DNA of 51,970 bases from Mycobacterium sp. WUMAC-067 (GTDB lineage Bacteria; Actinomycetota; Actinomycetes; Mycobacteriales; Mycobacteriaceae), in the NCBI RefSeq assembly GCF_020217485.1, contig NZ_JAEKMI010000033.1, positions 1 to 51,970 on the forward strand. Direction: 5' to 3'. The translations under genes and the position numbers were made by a program. Shown one piece after another: positions 8,520 through 16,281 of the stretch. A model generated the notes under the pieces. It was not told where the DNA came from, did no database searches, and was given only the letters and a program-made list of their open reading frames with translations. Each line of letters opens with the position of its first letter. Position 1 is the stretch's first letter.

Positions 8520-9014
8520 CTATGAGCCGGCGCCGCTTTCGGCGTGCATTTCCGACAGCAGAACGGAGTTGGTGGCGTCGAGGACGACGTCCATCTCGGT
8601 GAATTCCAGTCCCCGGACGCCGCGCCGGACCCCGACGTTGACCACGCCGCTGGACACCGCGAACGGCACGAAGTTGGCGATCTGGTTGACGAAGATGTAG
8701 AACCGCGCGCGGGTGACCCCGTCGTCAGGGCCGTCGCCTCCGGTGCGGTGCAGGTTGGTGGCGTGATGCCGCAACGGGTAGGGGCTCTGCTTGCGGTGCT
8801 CGGACAGCCATTCCATCACCGCGTCGCGACCGCTGAGCTCCGGTGACATCAGTTCTTCGAAAGGGCTTGCGCCGGAATCGCTCCGGGTCAGATAGTGCAC
8901 ATCCTCGGCGTAACTGGTCGCCAGTTCTTCGTAGTGGGCCTCGTCGTAGTGGTACCAGAAGGACGCGATGAACTCCTGCAGCTCGGCCAGGCTGATGTCG
9001 TTGCTCATGGGCAC
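8520..9014 (-). CDS. NTF2-like (SnoaL-fold) protein
   Basis: 164 residues. The layout is SnoaL-like: an N-terminal helix with LAELQEFIASFWYHYDE, a YAEDVHYLTRSD turn, and RHHATNLHRTGGDG followed by strands. The start is taken as GTG at 9014 because GGAG lies 7 bases upstream of it; ATG at 9008 is the alternative and removes two residues. It lies between the acyl-CoA dehydrogenase pair and an SDR. Functions known for this fold (isomerase, cyclase, epoxide hydrolase, non-catalytic carrier) fit a ring-degradation pathway, but none can be chosen. Confidence 0.82.
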   Translation of the reverse strand: MPMSNDISLAELQEFIASFWYHYDEAHYEELATSYAEDVHYLTRSDSGASPFEELMSPELSGRDAVMEWLSEHRKQSPYPLRHHATNLHRTGGDGPDDGVTRARFYIFVNQIANFVPFAVSSGVVNVGVRRGVRGLEFTEMDVVLDATNSVLLSEMHAESGAGS

Positions 9015-9078
9015 AAGTCAACTCCGGTGTTGTCCCGCTGAGTTTGCCGATGCCCGGTCAGTGGAACACGGTCTGGAT

Positions 9079-10104
9079 TCAGCCGGTGATCAGCTCCCAC
9101 AGGGCTCCAGCGCTCGCGTGCATCGCCGCGTCGGTGATCCGTTCGTCCCAATACCGCACCGAGCCGAACTCCGAACGCCACGCGAGCGCCGCGCGGGTGA
9201 ACTCGTGCAACCGGTGCTCGCGGGTGGTGCCGATCGCGCCGTGCACCTGATGAGCGTTGCGCACCGCCACCGAAGCCGCATGACCGGCACACGAACGTGC
9301 CACGGCCACAAGGAATTCCAGGTGGGGCGCCGACCATTGACTGATGACTCCGGCGTGCAGTGCCGCCTCGGTCGCCGCTCGGGCGAGCGCGGCTTCGGCG
9401 GCGATATCGGAGATCAGGTTCTGTACGGCCTGGAACTTGGCCAGGGGGCGGCCGAACTGGACCCGTGCGGCCGCGTGGTCGGTACACAGCTGCACTATCC
9501 GATCCAGGGCGGCGCTCACTTGGATGGATCGCACCAGCGCGGCCTTCAGCCGAAGCTGGGTGATGAGGGCAAGGCCGACCGGGATCCCTTGCAGGTCCGC
9601 CGGATCGGCGGTCACCGTGTCGCGTGGCTCGCCGATCAGGTTGCTGCCCGGGGTGACCGTGAGCTGCTCGGCGGCGACGTCGGCAACTCGGTGTCCGCCC
9701 TCGGCTCGCCACACGACCACGATCCGCTCGGCGGAAGTGGCCCAGGGCACCGCCGTTGCGGTTGCCCGTTTGTCGAGCACGCACACGGTCCGAACCGTGT
9801 CGTCCGCGGGCATCCCGCCGGCCTCCAGCAGCCAGCAGGCCAATAAGTCGTGCTCGGCCAACGGGATTCGAACCCCGTGGCCGGCGGCCGCGGCCACCAG
9901 TTCGGCGGCTTCGTACCAGGTTGCCCCGCTACCGCCGTGCTGTTCGGCACCGGTCAGGCGCACGAGGCCGAGTTCGTCGAGGTGCCGCCAGAGGGCGGGT
10001 TCGCGCTCGATCGTCGCCGCGGGTGGGTGCTTGTCGCGGTAATCGGAGAAAACCGCGTCCATCATCTCGACGAGGGCGCGGTCAACGGAGGGCCCGGTGC
10101 TCAT
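9079..10104 (-). CDS. Acyl-CoA dehydrogenase, short (beta-type) subunit
   Basis: 341 residues, shorter than a standard ACAD (about 380). The C-terminal HQVHGAIGTTREHRLHEFTR segment and RVQFGRPLAKFQAVQNLISD are ACAD-like, but the N-terminal FAD-contact region is divergent. ATG 10104 overlaps the stop of the next acyl-CoA dehydrogenase (ATGA). Adjacent dissimilar FadE pairs of this kind form alpha2beta2 heterotetramers in mycobacterial steroid side-chain oxidation (for example ChsE1-ChsE2 and FadE26-FadE27), so I infer a heteromeric enzyme with the product of 10101-11240. The substrate is probably a bulky polycyclic or branched acyl-CoA. Confidence 0.85.
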   Translation of the reverse strand: MSTGPSVDRALVEMMDAVFSDYRDKHPPAATIEREPALWRHLDELGLVRLTGAEQHGGSGATWYEAAELVAAAAGHGVRIPLAEHDLLACWLLEAGGMPADDTVRTVCVLDKRATATAVPWATSAERIVVVWRAEGGHRVADVAAEQLTVTPGSNLIGEPRDTVTADPADLQGIPVGLALITQLRLKAALVRSIQVSAALDRIVQLCTDHAAARVQFGRPLAKFQAVQNLISDIAAEAALARAATEAALHAGVISQWSAPHLEFLVAVARSCAGHAASVAVRNAHQVHGAIGTTREHRLHEFTRAALAWRSEFGSVRYWDERITDAAMHASAGALWELITG

Positions 10105-11240
10105 CGCATGCCCAACCCGCGCGCGAGCACACCGCGCAACACCTCGTTGGTGCCGCCGCGCAGCGTGAAGCCGGGCCGCTGATCGACGGCCGCACACACC
10201 AGGTCCGAGAAGGCCGAGTCGGGGGCCTCCTGCAGGTCGGCGAATTCGGCGATGTCGCCTTCGGTGGTGGTGCCCAGCACCTTGACGACCGCGGCCGGTA
10301 GGTCCGCGGCTTCGTGCCGTTCCAGCGCACCCGCCACCGCGGTGGACATCTGATGTAGGCCGGCGATGCGCGCCACCAGGCGCCCCATATTGGGGTCGCG
10401 GGGGATGGCGTTCGACGCCATGCGATCGGCGCAGGCCGCCAACAGCACGAACGTGGACAGGAACCGCTCGGGCCCGCTGCGTTCGAAGGCGAGCTCGGAG
10501 GTCACCTGTTGCCAGCCGTTGCCGATTTCACCGAAGACCATGGCGTCGGGAACGAACGCCGAATCCAGGATCACCTCGTTGAAGTGGTGGGCGCCGTTCA
10601 TCGACACGATCGGCCGGATCTCGACGCCGGGTCCGCGCAGGTCGACGATGAACTGGCTCAGGCCGGCGTGCCGGTTCGCGGGGTCCACCGGTGCGGTGCG
10701 CGCGAGCGCGATGAACGCGTGCGCGAGGTGGGCACCCGACGTCCACACTTTGGTGCCGGTCAGCGACCAGCCACCGTCGACCTGCACCGCCCGGGTGTGC
10801 ACGCTGGCCAGATCGGAGCCGGAGTCCGGCTCGCTCATCCCGATGGCGAAGAAGCACTCGCCGCGCACGATCCGGGGCAGGAACTCCGACTTCTGGTGCT
10901 CTGTCCCGTATTTGAGCAGCGAGGGCACGATCTGGCGATCGGCGATCCAGTGTGCCGCCACGGGTGCGCCGGCGGCCAGGAGTTCCTCGGTGACGACGAA
11001 CCGTTCCAGGAATGAGCGCCCGTGCCCGCCGTATTCGGCCGGCACCGTCATGCCCAGCCAACCGCGCGCGGCGAGGGCGGCGGTGAATTCTTCGTCCCAC
11101 CCCGTCAGCCAGGCGTCGACGGACGGGGTGAACGCCCCCGCGGCCGATTGGTCGGCCAGGAAATCGCGCACCTCGAAACGCAGGTCCTCGGTCGCCGCGG
11201 TGTCCACGCCGGCGGGCGGCACCAGGCGCGGGAGTGCCAT
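10101..11240 (-). CDS. Acyl-CoA dehydrogenase, FAD-binding (alpha-type) subunit
   Basis: 379 residues. VPAEYGGHGRSFLE, FAIGMSEPDSGSDLASV (FAD and substrate loop), WTSGAHLAH, SELAFERSGPERF with a Glu in the usual catalytic-base region, and the C-terminal RGGTNEVLRGVLARGLG. ATG at 11240 overlaps the enoyl-CoA hydratase stop (TGATG). The frame stays open for about 400 bases upstream inside the hydratase, but that part is low-complexity shadow sequence. Paired with the shorter subunit that follows it, and with a hydratase, ALDH and ADH upstream, it probably catalyses the first step of one beta-oxidation round. Confidence 0.9.
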   Translation of the reverse strand: MALPRLVPPAGVDTAATEDLRFEVRDFLADQSAAGAFTPSVDAWLTGWDEEFTAALAARGWLGMTVPAEYGGHGRSFLERFVVTEELLAAGAPVAAHWIADRQIVPSLLKYGTEHQKSEFLPRIVRGECFFAIGMSEPDSGSDLASVHTRAVQVDGGWSLTGTKVWTSGAHLAHAFIALARTAPVDPANRHAGLSQFIVDLRGPGVEIRPIVSMNGAHHFNEVILDSAFVPDAMVFGEIGNGWQQVTSELAFERSGPERFLSTFVLLAACADRMASNAIPRDPNMGRLVARIAGLHQMSTAVAGALERHEAADLPAAVVKVLGTTTEGDIAEFADLQEAPDSAFSDLVCAAVDQRPGFTLRGGTNEVLRGVLARGLGMR

Positions 11241-12016
11241 CAGCGTGCCTTCCACTTCTCGATGCGCCGCGCGTGTTCGGCGGAGCGGTGCGCCAGCGGT
11301 TGCATGGCCGCGGCCATGCCGAGCGTGGCATCGAGCGAGCCCGTGCGGGACTCCCGAAGTAGCCGCTTGGCCATTCGCAGCGCGTGGGGCGGATTCTTGC
11401 CGATCCGCTCGGCCAGCGCCCGGGACTGCGGCAGCAGGTCGTCGTGCGGCACCACGCGGCTGACCATGCCCCATTCCAGGGCGGTCGCCGCGTCCACGCG
11501 ATCGCCGGTGAACGTCATCTCGGCGGCGCGTTCGTAGCCCACCGCACGTGGCAGGAACCAGGTGCCGCCGTCGCCGGGAATCAGGCCGAGCTGCACGAAA
11601 CTCTCCGCGAACGACGCGCGCTCCGAAGCGATCCGGATGTCGCACATCATCGCCAGGTCACAGCCGGCGCCGACGGCCGCGCCGTTGACCGCGGCGATCA
11701 GCGGCACCTCGAGCAGTTGCAGCGCCCGCGGGATCCGCTGGATTCCGGCGATGTAGGCGTGCCGTTGGTCCAGAGCGTCGAGACCGAACATCCCGGCACG
11801 GTCGGCCATTTCCTTGACGTTGCCGCCGGCGGAGAAGATCTTGCCCGCGCCCGTGAGGATCACCGCGCAGATCGAGGTGTCGGCGTTGGCGGCGTCGACC
11901 GCCTCCTCGAACGCGGCGATGAAGTCCTTGCCGGTGATCGCGTTGCCCATGTCGGGCAGGTTGATCGTCCAGACCTGTGTCGGTCCGACGGTGGCGATAT
12001 CGAGAGGCGCGGTCAT
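11240..12016 (-). CDS. Enoyl-CoA hydratase/isomerase family protein
   Basis: 258 residues, the standard crotonase length. FSAGGNVKEM (about 61-70) and the NGAAVGAGCD loop form the oxyanion hole. FAESFVQLGLIPGDGG puts Glu138 where the second catalytic Glu of rat enoyl-CoA hydratase lies, while the first Glu position is Asp120. Either hydratase or isomerase/lyase activity is possible. ATG at 12016 overlaps the ALDH stop (ATGA). It fits directly after the FadE pair in a beta-oxidation round. Confidence 0.9.
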   Translation of the reverse strand: MTAPLDIATVGPTQVWTINLPDMGNAITGKDFIAAFEEAVDAANADTSICAVILTGAGKIFSAGGNVKEMADRAGMFGLDALDQRHAYIAGIQRIPRALQLLEVPLIAAVNGAAVGAGCDLAMMCDIRIASERASFAESFVQLGLIPGDGGTWFLPRAVGYERAAEMTFTGDRVDAATALEWGMVSRVVPHDDLLPQSRALAERIGKNPPHALRMAKRLLRESRTGSLDATLGMAAAMQPLAHRSAEHARRIEKWKAR

Positions 12017-13431
12017 GCGGGCAACTGTAGGGACTTGGTCTGCAGGTACTCCTCGAACCCCGCGCGTCCGAGCTCGCGCCCGATGCCGGACTTCTTGTAG
12101 CCGCCGAAGGGGGCGACCGGGTTGTACGTGCCGCCGTTGATGTCGAGCTGACCGGTCTGGACACCGCGCGCGAAGGCGATGGCGCGGTCGATGTCACCGG
12201 CCCACACCGCGCCGGACAGGCCGTAGGGGGTGCAGTTGGCGATCCGCAGGGCGTCGGCGTCGTCGTCGAACGGGATGACCGCGAGGACGGGCCCGAACAC
12301 CTCCTCCTGGCCCAGCTCCGAGTGGGGGTCGACGTCGGCGAAGACCGTCGGCGCGACGTAGTAGCCGACGTCGCGGACCTTCTCGGCGCCGCCGGTGACC
12401 AGTCGGGCGCCCTCACGCACGGCGCGCTCGATGTAACCGAGCACCGTTCCGAACTGCTTGGCCGAGGCCGAGGGGCCGATCCGGGTGGCAGGGTCGAACG
12501 GGTCTCCCACGGTGTATTTCGACGCCGCCGCCCGCGCCATGTCCAGTGCCTCGCCGTACCGGGACCGCGGCACCAGCATCCGGGTCCAGGCCATGCAGGT
12601 CTGGCCGCCGTTGAGGAAGGCGTTGCCGACGCCCACCTTGACCGCGGTGGCCAGGTCGGCGTCTTCGAGGATCACGTTGGCCGACTTGCCACCCAGCTCG
12701 AGCGCCACCTTCTTCACCGTGCGCCCGGCCAGTTCGCCGACCCGCGCCCCGACGTCGGTCGAGCCCGTGAACGAGACGAAGTCGACCTCGGGATGTTCGG
12801 CGAGCCGCTCGCCGATCACGGCGCCCGCCCCCGACACCAGATTCACCACGCCGGCGGGCAGGGCCGCCTCCGCGACGGCCTCCATGAATTCGAACACCGA
12901 CAGCGGCGCCTCGTTGCTGGGCTTGAGCACCACCGTGCAGCCGGCCGCGACCGCAGGCAGCACCTTCGCGACCACCTGGTACAGCGGGTAGTTCCACGGG
13001 GTGATCGCCCCGACCACGCCGTAGGGCTCCCGCAGGACCAGCGAATTGCTCACGCGCTCTTCGAATTCGAAGGAGTCCAGCACGCCGGCGAAACCCCGGG
13101 CCACCGCCAGCGGCACCTGCGTCTGCACGGTTTGGGCGATGCGCAGCGGGGCGCCCATCTCGCGGCTGATGGTCTCGGCAATGTCGGGCAGCCTCTTCTC
13201 CATCGCGGCGATCACCGCGGCGACCCGCCCTCGGCGCTCGGCGATGCCGATCAGCGGGTCGAACGCACGCCGGGCGGCGGCGACCGCCGCGTCCACGTCG
13301 GCCTGCGTGCCGGCGGGCACCGAACCGATCGGCTTCTCGGTCGAGGGGTCGATCACCTCGATGGCGTCGCGCCCGGCGGGCTCGACCCATTGCCCGTCGA
13401 TGAACAGCGTGGTGCGGTCGTAGTCGTGCAT
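12013..13431 (-). CDS. NAD(P)-dependent aldehyde dehydrogenase
   Basis: 472 residues, the standard ALDH length. Catalytic residues are visible: Asn147 in PWNYP, Glu245 in ALELGGKS, Cys279 in GGQTCMAW, and the cofactor loop FTGSTDVG at 221-228. The end SGIGRELGRAGFEEYLQTKSL is typical. ATG at 13431 has GAAAGAAG just upstream; an extension to 13536 is not needed. It lies between a Zn-alcohol dehydrogenase and an enoyl-CoA hydratase, so it probably oxidises the aldehyde made by that ADH to an acid for the ligase at 14590-16179. Confidence 0.93.
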   Translation of the reverse strand: MHDYDRTTLFIDGQWVEPAGRDAIEVIDPSTEKPIGSVPAGTQADVDAAVAAARRAFDPLIGIAERRGRVAAVIAAMEKRLPDIAETISREMGAPLRIAQTVQTQVPLAVARGFAGVLDSFEFEERVSNSLVLREPYGVVGAITPWNYPLYQVVAKVLPAVAAGCTVVLKPSNEAPLSVFEFMEAVAEAALPAGVVNLVSGAGAVIGERLAEHPEVDFVSFTGSTDVGARVGELAGRTVKKVALELGGKSANVILEDADLATAVKVGVGNAFLNGGQTCMAWTRMLVPRSRYGEALDMARAAASKYTVGDPFDPATRIGPSASAKQFGTVLGYIERAVREGARLVTGGAEKVRDVGYYVAPTVFADVDPHSELGQEEVFGPVLAVIPFDDDADALRIANCTPYGLSGAVWAGDIDRAIAFARGVQTGQLDINGGTYNPVAPFGGYKKSGIGRELGRAGFEEYLQTKSLQLPA

Positions 13432-13444
13432 GGTCTTCTTTCGG

Positions 13445-14551
13445 TCAGGGGACAATGCTGGCTCGGACGTCGCGCCTGCCTTCGGCGGCCGCGAAGGCCT
13501 CATTGATGTCGTCGAGCGAATAGCATTTCGCGGCAAGGTGACTCAGTGGCAGCCTGGCTTGGTTCTGTTCCAGGAAGGCCAGCGCCCGCGACAATACCTC
13601 CGGGTCGTACAGCGACACTCCGATCATCGTCTTGTTGGCGAACACGAATCGGGAAGGATCGAACTCGAAGGTCTTGCCGATGTTGATGTTGCCGATCTCG
13701 ACGTAGCGGCCGAATTGCCCGAGCAGCTTGAGGCCCTCGTCGATCGCCGCCGGGTGGCCCGCCACCTCCACCGCCACGTCGGCCCCCTGCCCATCGGTGA
13801 GCTTGCGGACGAGCTTGGCGCGGTCCTTGACGTCGGGCACCTCGGTGATGTCGATGACATGGTCGGCGCCGAAGGCGCCCGCCAGTTCCAGGCGTTCGGG
13901 CACCCCGTCGAGGACGATCACACGTGCCGCCCCGCGCGCCTTGGCGACCGCGACCGCATACAGGCCGAGCGCACCGGCGCCCTGCACCACCACGGTCTCG
14001 CCGAGCTGCTGGCCGACCCGCTCGAGGCCGTACATCACCTGCGACAGTGCGCAATTGGCGCCGGCGGCGATGTCGTCGGAAACACCGTCGGGCACGGTGT
14101 ACACCACCGCGCCGGCCGGCAGCAGGTAGTAGTCGCCGTATCCGCCGACGAAATACGGCGGCGCGTCGGCACGGCCGAGCATCGCCATCGTCAAGTTCAG
14201 ACACGCGTTACGCCGGCCGGCCAGGCAATTCCGGCACCGATGGCAGCAGAAAAAATACGGGAAGACCACCCGGGCGCCCGGTTGCAGAGGTGTGCCGCTG
14301 GAATCCGTGCTGACGCCGTCGCCGAGCGCTTCGACCGCGCCGACCATCTCGTGGCCCAGAACGGTCGGCAGCTGGCCGCCCAGGCCCCGGGTGGCGAAGG
14401 TCCCGTGCCAGGCGTGCACATCCGAGCCGCAGATGTTGGCCCGGGTGACTTTGACGAGGATCTCGCCGGGGCCGACGTCGGGCAGGCTGACGGTTTCGAT
14501 TTCGAAGGGCTTACCGGGCCCGTCGAAGCGTGCGATGCGGCCTGTGTACAC
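13445..14551 (-). CDS. Zinc-dependent alcohol dehydrogenase (MDR family)
   Basis: 368 residues. The catalytic zinc ligands are Cys41 (ICGSDVH) and His67-Glu68 (GHEMVG). The structural zinc lobe has cysteines at 103, 106, 109 and 117. The nucleotide-binding motif is GAGALGLYA. The start is GTG at 14551 with AAAGGA about 12 bases upstream. It is followed by ALDH 13 bases later, giving an alcohol-to-acid pair within the operon. The substrate could be a primary or secondary alcohol released from a Baeyer-Villiger ester (inference). Confidence 0.92.
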   Translation of the reverse strand: MYTGRIARFDGPGKPFEIETVSLPDVGPGEILVKVTRANICGSDVHAWHGTFATRGLGGQLPTVLGHEMVGAVEALGDGVSTDSSGTPLQPGARVVFPYFFCCHRCRNCLAGRRNACLNLTMAMLGRADAPPYFVGGYGDYYLLPAGAVVYTVPDGVSDDIAAGANCALSQVMYGLERVGQQLGETVVVQGAGALGLYAVAVAKARGAARVIVLDGVPERLELAGAFGADHVIDITEVPDVKDRAKLVRKLTDGQGADVAVEVAGHPAAIDEGLKLLGQFGRYVEIGNINIGKTFEFDPSRFVFANKTMIGVSLYDPEVLSRALAFLEQNQARLPLSHLAAKCYSLDDINEAFAAAEGRRDVRASIVP

Positions 14552-14589
14552 GGGCGACGAATTCCTTTCGGGCAGATGCTATTTCGAGG

Positions 14590-16179
14590 TCAACTGAATG
14601 CGTGCTCTTCAATACTGAACCGTTCCCGCAGCAAGCGTTTGAGCAACTTCCCGCTGGGGTTCTTCGGCAGCGCGTCGACGAAGAAGACACGTTTGGGCGT
14701 CTTGAAGCCGGCCAGATGAGCCCGGCAGTGGGAGAACAGGTCTTCCTCGGTGAGGGTGGCGCCGTCGCGGGGGACGACGGCGGCCACCACGGCTTCCACC
14801 CACACGGGGTGGGGCAGGCCGAACACCGCGACTTCCTCAACACCGTTGTGCCGGTAGATGACTTCCTCGACCTCCCGGCTGGCCACGTTCTCGCCGCCGG
14901 TCTTGATCATGTCCTTCTTGCGGTCGACGACGTGCAGCAGCCCGTGTTCGTCGAAGTAGCCGAGGTCACCGGAGTGGAACCAGCCGCCCTTGAAGGCCGC
15001 CGCCGTGCGTTCCGGGTCATTCAGGTAGCCCGGGGTCAAATGCGGGCTGCGGTGGGCGATCTCGCCGACCACGCCGGCCGCGACGGGGTTGTCGTCGTCG
15101 TCGAGGATGACCGTTTCCACGTTGAGCACCGGCCGCCCGGCCGCACCGCCGTGCGCGTCCTGTTCGTCGGGTCCCAGCGCGGAGGCCAGCGGCGCCATCT
15201 CGGTCTGGCCGTAGAAGTTCCACAGCCGCAGGTTGGGCAGCCGCTCGCGGATCTCGCGCAGGATCTCCACCGGCATTGCCGAGGCGCCGTAATAGCCCTT
15301 GCGCAGGCTGGACAGGTCCACCTGATCGAACACCGGTGAGCGCAGCAGCGAGATCCAGACCGTCGGGGGAGCGAAATAGTTCGTGACACGGTAGCGCTCG
15401 ATCGTCCGCAGCACGGTTTCGGGCTCGGGCCGCGGCAGGATGACGCTGGTCGCGCCCAGGTAAATATCGGTGGCCAAGAAGTTGTCTAGCTGCGCGCAGT
15501 GATACAGCGGCAGCGAGTGGATTTCGACGTCGTCGGGCGACATCTCGCCCGCGACGATCGTGCTGACGTACTGCCACATCAGGCTGCGGCTGGTGTGGAT
15601 GGCGGCCTTGGGACGGGATTCGGTTCCGCTGGTGTACATCAACCGCACGGGTTGGTCGTCGTCGACGTGCGGGCTCGGGGCCGGTGCGTCGGTGGTCAGC
15701 CACTGGCTGAAATCCGCCCAACCGGGCACGCCCTGGTGTCCCCTCGGCACCAGGGCGACCTTGGCCCTGACCGCCCCACCTCGCCGCATCGCCTCCTCGG
15801 CGGTCGGTGTCAGATCCGCTTCGACGACGAGGCCGCCGACCCGACTGTGATCGAGGATGTAGGCGATCTCCTCTGCGGTCAGCATGAAGTTGATCGGGAC
15901 CAGGACCACTCCCGCACGCGCCGTCGCGAATGCCAGCACGGCGTACTGCCAGCAGTTGCGTGACAAGAGCCCTAATCGGCCGCCGGGTCCAAACCCGCTG
16001 TCGTGCAAGGCCGCCGCCGTCCGGTCTACCAGGTCATCGAATTCGGCAAACGTCAGCACGACACCGTCGTCGATGATCGCGATCTTGTGCGGGTGCCGGC
16101 GGGCCGATCGCCGGGGGATATCGCCGAGTCCATGGCTACGTGCCCGTTCGATCATGGCGTCGAGGTCATCGGACTGCAT
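14590..16179 (-). CDS. Acyl-CoA synthetase (ANL superfamily, FadD-type)
   Basis: 529 residues. The ATP/AMP loop MYTSGTESRPK is at 181-191, NFYGQTEMAP at 321-330, then GDLGYFDEHGLLHVVDRKKDMIKTGGEN, and the C-terminal KNPSGKLLKRLL with the adenylation Lys. It activates a carboxylic acid to its CoA thioester. ATG at 16179 is chosen because the family starts near there; no strong ribosome binding site is visible and ATG or GTG codons further upstream remain open. It is the first gene of the long minus-strand run and is divergent from the BVMO at 16282, with 102 bases between. Confidence 0.9.
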   Translation of the reverse strand: MQSDDLDAMIERARSHGLGDIPRRSARRHPHKIAIIDDGVVLTFAEFDDLVDRTAAALHDSGFGPGGRLGLLSRNCWQYAVLAFATARAGVVLVPINFMLTAEEIAYILDHSRVGGLVVEADLTPTAEEAMRRGGAVRAKVALVPRGHQGVPGWADFSQWLTTDAPAPSPHVDDDQPVRLMYTSGTESRPKAAIHTSRSLMWQYVSTIVAGEMSPDDVEIHSLPLYHCAQLDNFLATDIYLGATSVILPRPEPETVLRTIERYRVTNYFAPPTVWISLLRSPVFDQVDLSSLRKGYYGASAMPVEILREIRERLPNLRLWNFYGQTEMAPLASALGPDEQDAHGGAAGRPVLNVETVILDDDDNPVAAGVVGEIAHRSPHLTPGYLNDPERTAAAFKGGWFHSGDLGYFDEHGLLHVVDRKKDMIKTGGENVASREVEEVIYRHNGVEEVAVFGLPHPVWVEAVVAAVVPRDGATLTEEDLFSHCRAHLAGFKTPKRVFFVDALPKNPSGKLLKRLLRERFSIEEHAFS

Positions 16180-16281
16180 GCCGGTCACGGTAAGCGCCGC
16201 CGCCCGCGAGCGGGCCATCCGTGTCCCGCTGAGTAGGCAGGGGCCCGCCAAGCGCGGGGGACCGCGCCGATACTCATCCGC

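Noticed and set aside
11241..11645. In-frame N-terminal extension of the acyl-CoA dehydrogenase
   Set aside because: It overlaps the enoyl-CoA hydratase and is low-complexity; the TGATG overlap at 11240 gives the real start.
16202..16215. GCCCGC-GA-GCGGGC dyad in the ligase/BVMO divergent region
   Set aside because: Very short and fully G/C in high-GC DNA, so likely by chance; no second copy seen.
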